From positions 1,375,862-1,439,861 of the forward strand of contig NZ_JABEKT010000002.1 in the NCBI RefSeq assembly GCF_013283195.1: DNA of 64,000 bases. Reading direction: 5' to 3'. The notes beneath the pieces were generated by a model. It had not been told where the DNA came from. It saw only the letters and a list, made by a program, of their open reading frames with translations, and did no database searches. Position numbers and translations under genes: made by a program. The stretch comes from Ensifer adhaerens. GTDB taxonomy: Bacteria > Pseudomonadota > Alphaproteobacteria > Rhizobiales > Rhizobiaceae. This document shows, in pieces, positions 18,594 to 29,050 of the stretch. Within the stretch, counting starts at the first letter, position 1. Every line of letters starts with the position of its first letter.

Positions 18594-18634
18594 AGCCCGC
18601 CCCGCCACGGTCGAAAGACCGGATGGGACGGGCT
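18594..18634 (-). terminator. Terminator downstream of the prsE-like gene
   Basis: AGCCCGCCCC (18594-18603) pairs with GGGACGGGCT (18625-18634), one mismatch. On the minus strand the stem is followed by GTTTTGG, and it sits about 45 bases after the HlyD-family stop codon. Confidence 0.65.
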
Positions 18635-18678
18635 GCATCTTTTCTGGCAGCAAGGGATCTATCGCGAAACGAGGTGGA

Positions 18679-19989
18679 TCAGCTCTCGCGGAATGCCCGG
18701 CTGACCTGGTCCATCAGCGGCTTGATGAAGTACGACGCAACGCTGCGCTCGCCGGTGGCAATGAACGTTTCGACCGGCATGCCCGGCATCAGCGCGACGT
18801 TGCCAAGCCTCTCTATCTCTTCAGGCGTGATCGCGATGCGCGCGACGTAGAAGCTCGCACCGGTTCGCTGGTCGACCGACACGTCAGCCGACACCCGTTC
18901 GATAGCACCGGAGATCTCCGGCGTCGTCTTCTGGCTGAAGGCGGAGAAACGCAGGATCGCCTTCTGCCCGGAATAGATCTGGTCGATGTCCTGCGGCGCG
19001 ACCCTGGCCTCGACGACGAGCTTGTCGATATCCGGCACGATCATCATGATCGGCTCGCCGGGAGCGACCACACCGCCAACGGTATGAACGGCGAGCTGGT
19101 GAACGATGCCGTTCTGCGGCGCGACGATATCGACCCGCTTCAGCTGATCTTCCGCCGCCACCTTGCGCTCGACATACTCGCCGATCCGGGCGTCCATTTC
19201 CCGCAAATCCGTTCCGACCTCTTCGGCCCATTGCTCGTCGACCTGGATGATCTGCAGCGATGTCTCGGCGATCTTCTCGTGCACGCCTGCCACCCCCGCG
19301 AGCAGCCTGCCCATCTCGCCGTCGATATCGGTTGCCTGGCGCTCGAGCGTGCTGAGCCGGCTCTTTTCCATCAACCCCTTGTCGTGCAGGAACGTGTAGC
19401 GACCGAGTTCCTCGTTGATGAGAACCCGCTCGCGGCTGCTGGCAGTGCGCTCGGCCTCCATGCCGCGGATCTCGTCGTTCAACTGCTGGACGCGCCGCTC
19501 CAGTTGCCGCTTCTTACTCTCGCGCACATCCCGGCGGCTTTCATAGAGCCGCTGTTCGGCATGCATCATCGCCGCCACTTCGGGATCTCCGCCGCGCGAC
19601 AGCAATGTCTCCGGGAAGGCAACATGCTCCGAATGGTCGCGCTCGCTTTCAAGCCGCGCCTTGCGGGCGGCAAACTGGTCGAGGCTCTTGAGGATGATCG
19701 CCAGATTGGCCCTGGTCATCGTCGCGTCGATACGCATGACGACATCCCCCGCCTTGACCCGGTCGCCGTCGCGCACCATCAGCTCGCTGACGACGCCGCC
19801 AACCGGGTGCTGAACCTTCTTCAGGCTGCTCTCGACCACGACTGAGCCTTGAGCGATAACCGCTCCGACGATTTCCGTGCCGATCGCCCAACCGCCGAAG
19901 AGCCCAACCAATATGGCAAATCCGAGGGCGCCCACAATCAGATGGGTGCGGATCGAACGTCTGAGTGTCTGCCAATCGTCCATGTTCAT
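18679..19989 (-). CDS. prsE: Type I secretion membrane-fusion protein (HlyD/PrsE-like)
   Basis: A 436-residue HlyD-family adaptor with one N-terminal transmembrane helix (about residues 18-42), a biotinyl-lipoyl half motif (HPVGGVVSELMVRDGDRV), a long coiled coil (about 95-290) rich in Arg and Glu, and a C-terminal beta-barrel region (VDIVAPQNGIVHQ). It links the inner-membrane ABC transporter to an outer-membrane TolC-like channel. Its start overlaps the stop of the ABC gene (ATGA), so the two are coupled. The resemblance to rhizobial PrsE/PrtE is good, but the outer-membrane partner is not in the window. The likely cargo is the RTX protein encoded just upstream. Confidence 0.88.
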   Translation of the reverse strand: MNMDDWQTLRRSIRTHLIVGALGFAILVGLFGGWAIGTEIVGAVIAQGSVVVESSLKKVQHPVGGVVSELMVRDGDRVKAGDVVMRIDATMTRANLAIILKSLDQFAARKARLESERDHSEHVAFPETLLSRGGDPEVAAMMHAEQRLYESRRDVRESKKRQLERRVQQLNDEIRGMEAERTASSRERVLINEELGRYTFLHDKGLMEKSRLSTLERQATDIDGEMGRLLAGVAGVHEKIAETSLQIIQVDEQWAEEVGTDLREMDARIGEYVERKVAAEDQLKRVDIVAPQNGIVHQLAVHTVGGVVAPGEPIMMIVPDIDKLVVEARVAPQDIDQIYSGQKAILRFSAFSQKTTPEISGAIERVSADVSVDQRTGASFYVARIAITPEEIERLGNVALMPGMPVETFIATGERSVASYFIKPLMDQVSRAFRES

Positions 19990-21737
19990 GCCTTTGCTGC
20001 TTCTGCGGATTGCACCACCTTGAGCGCACCCGGATTGGCGGATGCCTGCCTCAGGACCTTCGAGAGAACTTCGTCCTTCGGTCCAAAGGCCTGCTGGCGG
20101 CCGGCCGTAAGCATCAACACTTTGTCGACCGCAAGCAGCGCACTCGGGCGGTGAGCGATGACGACGACGATGCCGCCGCGCTCGCGGATACCGAGGATCG
20201 CCGACGTCAGCGCCTCCTCACCTTCGGAATCGAGGTTCGAATTCGGCTCGTCGAGAATGACGACGAAGGGGTCGCGGTAGAGCGCACGCGCAAGCGCAAT
20301 GCGTTGCTTCTGACCGGCGGAAAGCGGGCGGCCATTTTCACCGACTTCGGTGGAATAGCCCTCGGGCAGACTGACGATCAGATCGTGCACTCGGGCTGCG
20401 CGGGCGGCCGCGATGATGGCGTCGGGCTCAGCATCCGGATCGAACGAAGCGATATTCTCGGCGATGGTGCCGTCGAGCAATTCGATCGACTGCGGCATGT
20501 AACCGATATGGCGGGCAAGCGCCGCCGCCGGCCATTGGTCGGGCGTCGCGCCATCGAGGCGGATTGCACCGCGCGCCGGCCGCCAGATGCCGACGAGCAG
20601 TCGCGCAAGCGAGCTCTTGCCGGAGCCGCTGGCGCCGATGACGCCGAGCCCAGTGCCTGCCTCCAGCGTGAAGGTGACGTCCTGCAAGACGGCCTCGGTT
20701 GTTTCCGGTGGAAGGGCGCTGACGCGGTCGACGGAAAGAGCGTGACGGGGCGCAGGCAGATCCATGCGATCGGCTGCATCCGGCAAAAGCGCCAGCGTCT
20801 TCTGCAGCCGGCGTCGGCTTTGGCGCGCGCCAATGAAACCCTTCCAGTTGGCGATCGCCAGATCCACCGGCGCCAGCGCCCGGGCAGACAGGATCGAGCC
20901 GGCGATGATGATCCCGGGCGTCGCCTGCTCGTTGATGACGAGCCAGGCGCCGACCGCAAGAATGCCGGACTGCAGCATCATGCGCAGCACCTTGCTCAAC
21001 ACGCCGAAGCCCGAGGAGACATCGCTTGCCCGGCGCTGCTCGCGGGTGAAAGCACGGTTCTCCTCCTGCCAGCGGCTCCTCAGATGCGGCCCCATGCCCA
21101 TGACCGAGATCACGTCGGCGTTACGGCGGCCGCTCTCGGCCATGCGATTGCGCTTGGAGGAATGGCGGGCAGCCTCTTCGACCGGCCGTTGTGAAACGAG
21201 TTCCGTCAGCAAGGTGATGGCGGCCAGGATGATGGCACCGGCGAGCGCGGTGACACCCAGCCAGAAATGGAAGGCGAAGCAGATGGCAATATAGAAGGGC
21301 AGCCAAGGCAGATCGAAGAGCGCTGTCGGCCCGCTGCCGGACAGAAAGGCCCGGATGGTATCGAGATCGCGCAGCGGCTGAGCATAGCGAGCGCTGATCG
21401 GTGCCTGCATCTGCAGCCCGACGATCGCATCGTAGATCCTTGGCGAAAGGGCCTGGTCGAGCCGATCGGCGATGCGTACCAGCAGCCTGCCCCGTAGCGC
21501 GTCGAACAACCCTTGAAACGCGTAGAGCACGACGACGATGGCGAGAAGGGCGACCAGCGTCGGCAGGCTCCGGCTCGGGAGCACACGATCGTACACTTCC
21601 ATCATGAAGAGCGATCCGGTGAGGTAGAGCACATTGACGACGGCACTCATCAGGCCGATGCCGACGAAGGCGCTGGCGCAACCGGCGAATACGCCCTTGA
21701 ACTGGCTGGAATTTCTATTGGATGAACTGTCGCGCAT
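19986..21737 (-). CDS. prsD: Type I secretion ABC transporter/permease (PrsD-like)
   Basis: A 583-residue fused membrane and ATPase protein of the PrtD type, which exports RTX proteins through a TolC-linked channel. An N-terminal six-helix domain (about residues 15-310) is followed by an ABC domain with Walker A GASGSGKSS, signature LSAGQKQR, Walker B VILDEP and switch His in VVIAHR. ATG 21737 has AGGGA upstream and gives the usual family length; the frame is open to 21839. It lies downstream of the RTX gene across a strong terminator and directly upstream of prsE. Confidence 0.9.
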   Translation of the reverse strand: MRDSSSNRNSSQFKGVFAGCASAFVGIGLMSAVVNVLYLTGSLFMMEVYDRVLPSRSLPTLVALLAIVVVLYAFQGLFDALRGRLLVRIADRLDQALSPRIYDAIVGLQMQAPISARYAQPLRDLDTIRAFLSGSGPTALFDLPWLPFYIAICFAFHFWLGVTALAGAIILAAITLLTELVSQRPVEEAARHSSKRNRMAESGRRNADVISVMGMGPHLRSRWQEENRAFTREQRRASDVSSGFGVLSKVLRMMLQSGILAVGAWLVINEQATPGIIIAGSILSARALAPVDLAIANWKGFIGARQSRRRLQKTLALLPDAADRMDLPAPRHALSVDRVSALPPETTEAVLQDVTFTLEAGTGLGVIGASGSGKSSLARLLVGIWRPARGAIRLDGATPDQWPAAALARHIGYMPQSIELLDGTIAENIASFDPDAEPDAIIAAARAARVHDLIVSLPEGYSTEVGENGRPLSAGQKQRIALARALYRDPFVVILDEPNSNLDSEGEEALTSAILGIRERGGIVVVIAHRPSALLAVDKVLMLTAGRQQAFGPKDEVLSKVLRQASANPGALKVVQSAEAAKA

Positions 21738-21824
21738 GGTCCCTGATCCGTTGAGATCGCGGCGGTAACAGGCAGGCATCACAAAGCGATGACATGCTTG
21801 AGATGGCTGAAGCCGATGCCGCGC

Positions 21825-21854
21825 AAAAAAGGGGCGCACCGGAAGGTGCGCCCC
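21825..21854 (-). terminator. Strong rho-independent terminator after the RTX gene
   Basis: A perfect ten-base stem, GGGGCGCACC (21831-21840) and GGTGCGCCCC (21845-21854), with a four-base loop is followed on the minus strand by TTTTTT. It lies ten bases after the RTX stop codon, so prsDE needs read-through or its own promoter. Confidence 0.92.
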
Positions 21855-21863
21855 TCGCTTTGG

Positions 21864-24800
21864 TTAGGCGAAGCGGAAGTCGTCGATGACGAAGTTTTCC
21901 GTTTTCACACCATTGAAGGTGATGGAGGAGCCGTCATCGAACGCGATCTGGGCACCAGCGTCACCGTCGGTGAATGCGCCAGAGGACAGGAGTGCCTGGT
22001 AGTCGGCAAACACATCCTTCGACAGCACGACCACATCCTGCCCTTCAGCGCCGGCCTGGAAGTCCAGCACCACGTCGCGACCGTCGCCGGCCGCAAACAC
22101 GAAGGTGTCGGCACCCGCACCACCCGTCAGCACGTCATTGCCCGTACCGCCGTTCAGCGTGTCGTTGCCCGCCCCCCCGTTCAACTGATCGTTGCCGGAG
22201 CCACCGCTGAGCACGTCATTGCCGGCCCCGCCCATCAGGACATCGTTGCCGGCCCCGCCTTCGACCACGTCGTTGCCGTCGCCGGCGACCACCCGGTCAT
22301 TGCCTGCACCGGCATCGACCATGTCGTTGCCATCGCCGGCGAGCACCGTGTCGTTGCCGCTGCCGGCTTCGATCATGTCCTTGCCGTCGGTGGCTACCAG
22401 CGTGTCGTTGCCGTCGGTGCCTTCGACGACGTTGTACTCCGTGTAGCCGTCGATCTTGATCGTGGCTGTGCCGGTCGATTCCCCACCCTGGGCGTCACGC
22501 ACCGTGTAGGTGACGGTAACCGTGGCAGCCTGCTCGTCTTCCAGCGCCTGGAAGGCGGAAGACGGATCGGCGACGAGCTTGCCGTCAACGATCGAGAAGG
22601 CCGCGGCCGCCTGAGCATTCGTCAACGCCAATCCAGTGACGGCCGTGACCGCGAAGCCGACGAGCGTCAGCCGGTCGCCCTCGACATCCGTATCGTTGGC
22701 AACGAGGTCGAATGTGGCGGTCTCGTTCTCGGCAACAGTTCCTGTGTCGGCGACCGTCACCGGTGCATCGTTGACCGCCTTGATCGTGACGCTGACGGTG
22801 CTTTCGCTGCTTCCTCCCTTGCCGTCGGACACGACGACGGTGAAGCTGTCCGTTCCGTTGACATTGGCGTTCGGCGTATAGGTCCAGGCGCCGGTCCTGC
22901 CGTCGACTGTAACGCTGCCATTGGCCGGCCCCGCCCCCGTCTTGACGGCGTAGGCAAGTGTGTCGCCATCGACATCCGTCGCCGTGACCGTGCCGCTGAC
23001 CGACGTGTCTTCGTTCGTCTCGACGGCAACGGGCGACGCAACGGGTGCATCGTTGACCGGCTTGACGGTGAAGGTGGCGCCTGCCTCGCTGGACCCGCCG
23101 CGACCATCGGAAATCTGGTAGCGGAAGGAGGCTTCGCCGTTGAAGTTGGCGGAAGGCGTGAAGCGGATGCCGCCCTCCTCGACGGTGGCTGCACCACCGA
23201 CGACCGAGGTGACGCTGGTCACCTTCAGCTGATCGAGATCGGCATCGCTGTCGTTGGCGAGCAGGCTCGCAAACGGGATGACGAAGGACGGCGCATCTTC
23301 ATCGATCGCAACAAGCGTGTCGCCAACAGCAACCGGGCCGCGGTTGACCAGACCATTGGCAATCGCAGCGCGGTTCATCACCGTGCCGTCGGCAAAGGTG
23401 ACGAGTTCGACACCGCCGCCTGCCAGCTGGCCCTTCAGGGTCAGCTTTTCGCCATTGGCGAACTCGACCTCAACGGCTTCACCGTATTTGTGCAGGACCG
23501 CCTCGCCGCGGGCGATGTCGTGCAGGACGAGAACGTCGCTGTCGCCCGACGCCGTAGCAGTTTCGACGATCTCGTCGGAGCCTTCGCCACGTCCATAGAC
23601 GTAGGTATCGGAACCGTCGCCGCCAATCAGGACGTCGTTACCGGCGCCACCTTCGATCACGTCGTCGCCGAGACCGCCGGCAATGATGTCGGCGCCCTCG
23701 CCACCCATCAGCACGTCGTTGCCCTTGCCGCCGGCAAGCGCGTCACGTCCGGCGCCGCCCAACAGCGTATCGTCGCCGTCGCCGCCATCGAGGCGATCGT
23801 CGCCGCCGTTGCCGATGAGCGTGTCGTTGCCGCCAAGGCCATAGATCGTCTCGCCGACTTCACCACCGACCAGCATGTCACGGGCATTGGTGCCGTTGAT
23901 CACCTGGCCGCCTTCGAGGCCCGACTTCAAATCGACGACCGTCAGATCGTCGAAGGACAGCCCGGCATTGCCCCAGGAATAGAGACCGAAGGTACCGGCA
24001 TCGAGACCACGGTCGCCGACCGGATAGGCGAACAGCGCCTCATCGTTGAGGAAGGCGGTGATCTTGTCGCCGACGACTTCGACGCGCAGCTTCATCGCCT
24101 GGCCCGGCTCATACTTGCCCGGAACCTGGGCAAGGATTTCCTCGACCCCGTTCTTCATGCGCACGAGGTTGAAGATGCTGCCGGCGCCATTGCCGGGGCT
24201 GCGATCGAGGATGCCATCGGCATCGAGCTCGAGCTTGTAGTAGTTCTTGTTGTCCTTGTAGCGGAACAGGAAGCCGAGGCCGTCCTTATCCGGCGTCTGG
24301 ATCGTCGCCTCGACGGCATAGTCGGTCCAGGCAAGGGCTGCCGGATCCTTGAACAGCGCGTAGGTGCCGAGACGAAGCACGTTGACGCCGTCGCCAAGTG
24401 GGCTCCAGCCGCGCTTCCACAGATCCGATGCCGTTGCGCCGCTCCATGTCAGCTCGCGGCTCGCAAGCCCGGTCGTCTGCACCAGCTTGCCGTCGGCAAG
24501 CAGCCATTCGGAGGCCTTTCCATCCGGTCCGATCCCGCCAAGCTCGCCCTCATCGACGATGTTGAAGCGCGACAGGGACTGCGGCGACGAGAAGTCTTCT
24601 GCAACCAGAATCTTGCTGCGGTCGACGACGGTGATGTCGACACGGTCGGTCGAAACCGAGCCGTCCACCGCCGTCACCTTGAGCAGCAACTTGTTGACGC
24701 CGGTGTCGAGATTGACGTTGGCGGTCTTGCCATTGGCGATGACGTTGCCGGCAAGGTCGGTCCAGACATAGTCGACCAGCTGCTTCGGGCCGAACGAGCC

Positions 24801-27800
24801 GGAGGCATCGAGCTTGACCAAAACCTTACCGTCGCCGTCGATGTCGTAGGTTCGCTGGTCGATGCCGGCTTTTGCCGTCGTGTCCGCCCTGGTGACGACG
24901 ATGTCGTCGAAGACAGAAGCGCGCTGGCCGCTGGAATAGAGGCCGACCGTGCCGCCGGTCAGCGGTGCATTGGCGTCGGTGACCGGTCCGGCAAAGACGT
25001 TCTTGTCACCGAGGAAGATGTTGATGACGCCGCCGGTGATAGCAACCGTTAGCGGGATTTCCATGTTGTAGGGCGAACCTTCATTCACCGATGCAAGGAT
25101 GGTCTCTACGCCATTGGCAACCTTGACCAATTGACGACGATTGGTCTCGCCATCGAGCGTGAAGCGGTAGTGGTTGTTGGCATCCTTGTAGTAGAAGAGA
25201 ACGCCGATCGTGTCGTTGTCGAGCTGCGTCAACGATGCCTCGAAGACGTAATCCGTCCAAGTGGACGAGCCTTCGCCGACGAAGACCAGCTTGTTGCGGG
25301 CGGCATCGCTCTGATCGAAGAGTGCTGCTTCAGGTGCCGCAAGGCCGGTTGCTCCGGTCGGGCGTGAGAAGACCGTTCCCTTGAGCAGGAAGTTGCCGGT
25401 GTTGCCGTTGGCAGCCCCGATATCGGTCGCCCAGCCATTGGCGTTGCCGTCATTGAAGGTCTCGACCAACAGCGTGCGGTCGCCGCGGACGATGACGTCT
25501 ACCGTGTCGCCGGTCTTGACGCCGTTGAAGTCGGTCGTGGTCAGCGTCAGCTTGTGCTTGCCAAGCTCGAGCGCGGCGCTCGCGTCCTTGCCTTCAGCCA
25601 CCACATCGCCGTTTTCGTTGGTCCAGACCCAGCTCTTGACGCTTGCCGGCAGTAGCGACTTGGCGCCTGAAAGCGCGACATTGGCGGACGAGGCGCCGGC
25701 CAAGGCATCGGCGATGATGTCGTCGCCGGCTTCGGCCATGGCACGGGCCTTGCCGCCGCTGACGTCGATGTTCTCAAAAACTTCCTGGTGGCCGCGGTAA
25801 TAGCCGGTCAGGCCATCACGATCGAGTTCCGGCTTGGTGCGGAAGCCGTCGAGGTAGTCGTCAAAGCCGGTGAAATAGGTTTCGGTGGAAATGCGGTTGT
25901 TGTCGGGGTCGATGGTGATCAGCCGGATGGCGCCGTTGCCGCCATTGTTGCCCTTGGCCTCGTTGCCGTTGCCGGTGATCTCGCGCGACACGCCATTCTG
26001 GTAGTTGACCAGGAACTGGAACACCGGCTCGCCGTACTGGTTGTAGGTGATGTCGGTCTCGGCGCCATCGCCGAAGATGTGACCGGAGAAAGTCATGACG
26101 ATGTTGGGGTAGCGGGCGAGCAGTTCGCGCGAAACATATTCGCCGTCATTGGCGCCGCGCTGGTCGGTGCGCATGCCGTAGTCGTAGCCGGCACCTTCGT
26201 CATAGAGCGGAAGGGCCAGATTGTCCTGCCGGCCGGCATAGCTCGTCAGCGAGTGGGTGGCGAGCATGACGCGATAATCGGGATGGGCCTCGATGACGTC
26301 ACCTGCCCAACGGATCACGTCGTCGCGGGGACCGAATTCGAGCGAGATCGACAGCCACTTGGTGCCATCGGGCGCGGTGAACGTGCTGTAGGTGTTGCGG
26401 GCGCTCATCAGTTCCTGATCATAGGCGCCGCCGAAGGTGCCCGGATTGGTCGCCGTCTGCTTGTCGGGCGAGAAGCGCTGATCGAGATGGATCGACGAGT
26501 GGTCTGCGGCATTGCCGCCGTTCGCCTGGTCATGGTTGCCCGGCAGAAGCGCGTAGGGGATCTTGCCGTCGAGCTTGCGAAGGGCCGCTTCAGCGATGTC
26601 CCACTGGCCGGAAAGGTTGTTCTGGGTGATGTCGCCGACATGGGTCATGAAGACGATGTTGTGACTCTGGCGATTGTCGACCAGCCACTGCGTCATGTCG
26701 CCGAAGAAATGCTTGATTCCATCGTTGGAGGTGTAGTCCTGCGTGTCCGGGAACACGGCGATCGTATAGGCGTTCGCACCGGCGACCCGGACGCGGAAAT
26801 CGTCGGTGACAACGTGACCGGCAGTGTCGATTGCCGTGACGCGGATGTCGGAATGGCCGAGGGCAGCAAAATCCAGCACCAACTTGTTGCCATTGGTCAG
26901 AACGGCACTGAGTACTTCGCCCTTGCTGTTCTGCACTGTGAAGGTCAGGTTTTCGCCCGAGAAATGCTGCGACAGGTCAATCGTCACATTGGCCGCATCC
27001 GGCGTGACCATCATATCCTTGATGGCCAAGGTCTTGACGACGGAGCCTGGATTGGGGTTCGTCGTGTCCTGGCCAACGGCCGGAATACCCGCCGATCCCG
27101 GCGTCGTCGTCGACACGGTCGTGCCTTGGCCGCTGAGGGAACCCTGGCCGAATGCCGGCGTGGTCGAGCCCTCGCCGAAACGAAACTCAGTGCCGTTGGA
27201 CGACAGCGCATCGCCCTTCAGTGCATCGGGAACGATGCCTTCCGGCTTGGCATTGCCGAGCGCCGAGAGCTCCGAACCGGTCAGAACCTTTTCGATGAAG
27301 AGGAAATTGCTGAGGTAGCCGGAGGAGGTTTCACCGTCTTCGTCCGCGAAGATCAGGAAGCCCTTGGCCTTGTCGATGGTGAAGCGGGCGGCAAGCGAAC
27401 CCGTCATCTTCTGTTCGGCGACAAAGTCACCGTTGATATATTTCTTCATCGAGACGCCGCCGCTGGCGTCCTTGTCGATCGTGAGACCAATGCGGTTCCA
27501 GGCATCGAGCTTGGCAGAGCCGCGATAGTCGCTGTTGATGCCGAGGCCGAAGCTTTCGCCGCCGACCTTGCCGAAGATATCGCCGTCAGACGTGTTGGTG
27601 ACATCCGTCTGCAGGAACGGGATCCAGCCGCTGGAGCCGGCGGACGGGAAATAGACGTCGTAAACGAGGCTATAGGACGAAACATTACCTGTGCCGCCGG
27701 GCGATACGAGAATGCCCTGCTGGGCCTGCACGCGGGGAATATTAAGGAGCCAATCGGAGGAAGATTGGATCGGCGTCGCAATCGAATTGGGGGAGGAAGT

Positions 27801-27803
27801 CAT
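21864..27803 (-). CDS. Giant RTX-repeat exoprotein with metallophosphoesterase domain
   Basis: A 1979-residue protein with no classical signal peptide, as expected for type I secretion. In order it has: an N-terminal LamG-like region (about 45-205); a calcineurin-like phosphoesterase domain (about 345-580) with PDTQDY, HVGDIT, PGNHD, ATHSL and SGHIF; PKD/LamG-like modules (about 760-1290); a first RTX block (about 1320-1405, GGxGxD repeats); cadherin/Ig-like repeats (about 1490-1690); and a second RTX block (about 1790-1900). It ends in the short non-repeat tail typical of type I substrates. Ca binding by the RTX blocks would fold it outside the cell. ATG 27803 was chosen over the GTG at 27854. 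The phosphoester substrate is unknown. Confidence 0.88.
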   Translation of the reverse strand: MTSSPNSIATPIQSSSDWLLNIPRVQAQQGILVSPGGTGNVSSYSLVYDVYFPSAGSSGWIPFLQTDVTNTSDGDIFGKVGGESFGLGINSDYRGSAKLDAWNRIGLTIDKDASGGVSMKKYINGDFVAEQKMTGSLAARFTIDKAKGFLIFADEDGETSSGYLSNFLFIEKVLTGSELSALGNAKPEGIVPDALKGDALSSNGTEFRFGEGSTTPAFGQGSLSGQGTTVSTTTPGSAGIPAVGQDTTNPNPGSVVKTLAIKDMMVTPDAANVTIDLSQHFSGENLTFTVQNSKGEVLSAVLTNGNKLVLDFAALGHSDIRVTAIDTAGHVVTDDFRVRVAGANAYTIAVFPDTQDYTSNDGIKHFFGDMTQWLVDNRQSHNIVFMTHVGDITQNNLSGQWDIAEAALRKLDGKIPYALLPGNHDQANGGNAADHSSIHLDQRFSPDKQTATNPGTFGGAYDQELMSARNTYSTFTAPDGTKWLSISLEFGPRDDVIRWAGDVIEAHPDYRVMLATHSLTSYAGRQDNLALPLYDEGAGYDYGMRTDQRGANDGEYVSRELLARYPNIVMTFSGHIFGDGAETDITYNQYGEPVFQFLVNYQNGVSREITGNGNEAKGNNGGNGAIRLITIDPDNNRISTETYFTGFDDYLDGFRTKPELDRDGLTGYYRGHQEVFENIDVSGGKARAMAEAGDDIIADALAGASSANVALSGAKSLLPASVKSWVWTNENGDVVAEGKDASAALELGKHKLTLTTTDFNGVKTGDTVDVIVRGDRTLLVETFNDGNANGWATDIGAANGNTGNFLLKGTVFSRPTGATGLAAPEAALFDQSDAARNKLVFVGEGSSTWTDYVFEASLTQLDNDTIGVLFYYKDANNHYRFTLDGETNRRQLVKVANGVETILASVNEGSPYNMEIPLTVAITGGVINIFLGDKNVFAGPVTDANAPLTGGTVGLYSSGQRASVFDDIVVTRADTTAKAGIDQRTYDIDGDGKVLVKLDASGSFGPKQLVDYVWTDLAGNVIANGKTANVNLDTGVNKLLLKVTAVDGSVSTDRVDITVVDRSKILVAEDFSSPQSLSRFNIVDEGELGGIGPDGKASEWLLADGKLVQTTGLASRELTWSGATASDLWKRGWSPLGDGVNVLRLGTYALFKDPAALAWTDYAVEATIQTPDKDGLGFLFRYKDNKNYYKLELDADGILDRSPGNGAGSIFNLVRMKNGVEEILAQVPGKYEPGQAMKLRVEVVGDKITAFLNDEALFAYPVGDRGLDAGTFGLYSWGNAGLSFDDLTVVDLKSGLEGGQVINGTNARDMLVGGEVGETIYGLGGNDTLIGNGGDDRLDGGDGDDTLLGGAGRDALAGGKGNDVLMGGEGADIIAGGLGDDVIEGGAGNDVLIGGDGSDTYVYGRGEGSDEIVETATASGDSDVLVLHDIARGEAVLHKYGEAVEVEFANGEKLTLKGQLAGGGVELVTFADGTVMNRAAIANGLVNRGPVAVGDTLVAIDEDAPSFVIPFASLLANDSDADLDQLKVTSVTSVVGGAATVEEGGIRFTPSANFNGEASFRYQISDGRGGSSEAGATFTVKPVNDAPVASPVAVETNEDTSVSGTVTATDVDGDTLAYAVKTGAGPANGSVTVDGRTGAWTYTPNANVNGTDSFTVVVSDGKGGSSESTVSVTIKAVNDAPVTVADTGTVAENETATFDLVANDTDVEGDRLTLVGFAVTAVTGLALTNAQAAAAFSIVDGKLVADPSSAFQALEDEQAATVTVTYTVRDAQGGESTGTATIKIDGYTEYNVVEGTDGNDTLVATDGKDMIEAGSGNDTVLAGDGNDMVDAGAGNDRVVAGDGNDVVEGGAGNDVLMGGAGNDVLSGGSGNDQLNGGAGNDTLNGGTGNDVLTGGAGADTFVFAAGDGRDVVLDFQAGAEGQDVVVLSKDVFADYQALLSSGAFTDGDAGAQIAFDDGSSITFNGVKTENFVIDDFRFA

Positions 27804-28063
27804 GTCGGCTTTCTCTCTAAAGGTGAACGGGATCGGCTCTTGGCCGTGCGTCACCGTTAGCCGCCACGCTTACCGCGCAGATGACAGTTGCTTAACAAAA
27901 CGTAAAACGGCCATAGCGTTTTCCGATGGCTGCCATCGGTTTCGTCCGTCACCGGATGGCCTGGCAGACTGGCGAGGCGAAGTGTCATGTGCCTGTCAGC
28001 TTTTCCGACAATGATGCCGGCGCGGATCCAACAGGCTCCCGCGTGACAACAGAACCGGAAGCA

Positions 28064-29014
28064 ATGTCGATTACCCAATTGAAAGCGTTTCACATCGTCG
28101 CCCTGTCCGGCGGCTTCTCCCAAGCCGCCCGCGACATGGCGATCAGCCAGTCGACCCTGTCGCAGCACGTGCGGGAATTGGAGGCGGATTGCGGCCAGAA
28201 CCTGCTCGATCGAAAGGCCCGCGGCGTCAGCCTCAGCGCGCATGGCGAGCGCCTCTTCGAGATCACCTCGCGGCTGTTCCAGGCGGAAAAGGAGGCGAAT
28301 GCTTTTCTGCGGGGAGAAGCCGGTCTGAATGGCGGGCATCTGCGCGTTGCGGCCGACGGCCCCATCCTGGCGCTGCCGATCCTCTCGCGGTTGAAGAACG
28401 AGCGGCCGAAACTGACCTTTTCGCTTGCTGTCGACAACTCCGCCCGCGTCATCGACCAGATCATCGACTATCGCGCAGACGTGGCGATCACCGCGCAGAT
28501 CCCCAATGATCCGCGTCTGCACGGCGTGCACTTCCTGAGCATGCGGCTCGGCCTGTGCGTGCCGTCATCCCATCCGTTGGCAGCGCGCGACGGCGTCACG
28601 ATGAAGGACCTCGAAGGCCTCTCCTTCGTCATGCGCGAGCGCGGCTCGCGCACCCGCGAAATCTTCGAGAAGAACCTTGGCGACCACGGCATCTCGATCC
28701 ATCAGCTGGTCGAGATCTCCTCGCGCGAAGGCGTGCGCGAGGCCATCGCCAATGGTGTTGGCTTCGGGGTGGTCGCCGACCTCGAGTTCGGCCACGATGC
28801 CAGGCTTTCCTTCGTACCGATCGACGACGCCAAAGAGGTCATCGACGAATACGCGATCTGCCTCGCCGAGCGTCGCCATCTGCCGCTGATCCGCGGTTTC
28901 ATCGACGAGGCTAGCCGACTGCTGCCCGACGCCGGAGAGACGTTCCATCTGCCGGCGCATCGCGGGAAAACCATGGGTAAAACAAATGCATCGGCATCAT
29001 TGCTAACGCAATAG
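28064..29014 (+). CDS. LysR-family transcriptional regulator
   Basis: A 316-residue LysR protein with an N-terminal winged helix (MSITQLKAFHIVALSGGFS, then the recognition helix QSTLSQHVRELE) and an effector domain from about residue 92. The ATG at 28064 starts exactly at the canonical first helix and has CCGGAAG upstream, although the frame is open to 27926. It is divergent from the RTX gene across 260 bases and convergent with the 29051-37605 operon. It could therefore regulate either the secreted protein or the catabolic genes; position favours the RTX gene because LysR proteins usually act on the divergent promoter. Confidence 0.88.
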   Translation: MSITQLKAFHIVALSGGFSQAARDMAISQSTLSQHVRELEADCGQNLLDRKARGVSLSAHGERLFEITSRLFQAEKEANAFLRGEAGLNGGHLRVAADGPILALPILSRLKNERPKLTFSLAVDNSARVIDQIIDYRADVAITAQIPNDPRLHGVHFLSMRLGLCVPSSHPLAARDGVTMKDLEGLSFVMRERGSRTREIFEKNLGDHGISIHQLVEISSREGVREAIANGVGFGVVADLEFGHDARLSFVPIDDAKEVIDEYAICLAERRHLPLIRGFIDEASRLLPDAGETFHLPAHRGKTMGKTNASASLLTQ

Positions 29015-29050
29015 GTTAGCCGACACCGAACCCCTAACGTAACGTCAGCC

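Larger units (their letters stand above)
18228..18678. other. Intergenic region with promoter/operator and a terminator
   Basis: This 451-base gap separates the binding-protein gene, whose upstream region it contains, from the 3' end of the HlyD-family gene. It holds the candidate operator near 18350 and the terminator near 18614 (listed separately). I see no convincing coding sequence; the long plus-strand frame entering from 18433 is antisense to the HlyD gene. Confidence 0.6.

Noticed and set aside
22100-23840. DNA repeats in the RTX gene considered as a CRISPR or tandem-repeat array
   Set aside because: The periodicity is 27 bases in frame and encodes the nine-residue GGxGxDxLx repeat, so it is protein repeat structure.
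21789-25052. 1087-codon plus-strand open frame opposite the RTX gene
   Set aside because: It is antisense to the repeat-rich RTX gene. Its apparent repeats mirror the GGxGxD codons, and there is no recognisable fold, so it is a by-product of high GC and repeats.
25788-27860. 690-codon plus-strand open frame opposite the phosphoesterase domain
   Set aside because: It is antisense to clearly recognisable metallophosphoesterase and LamG-like sequence and shows no domain of its own.
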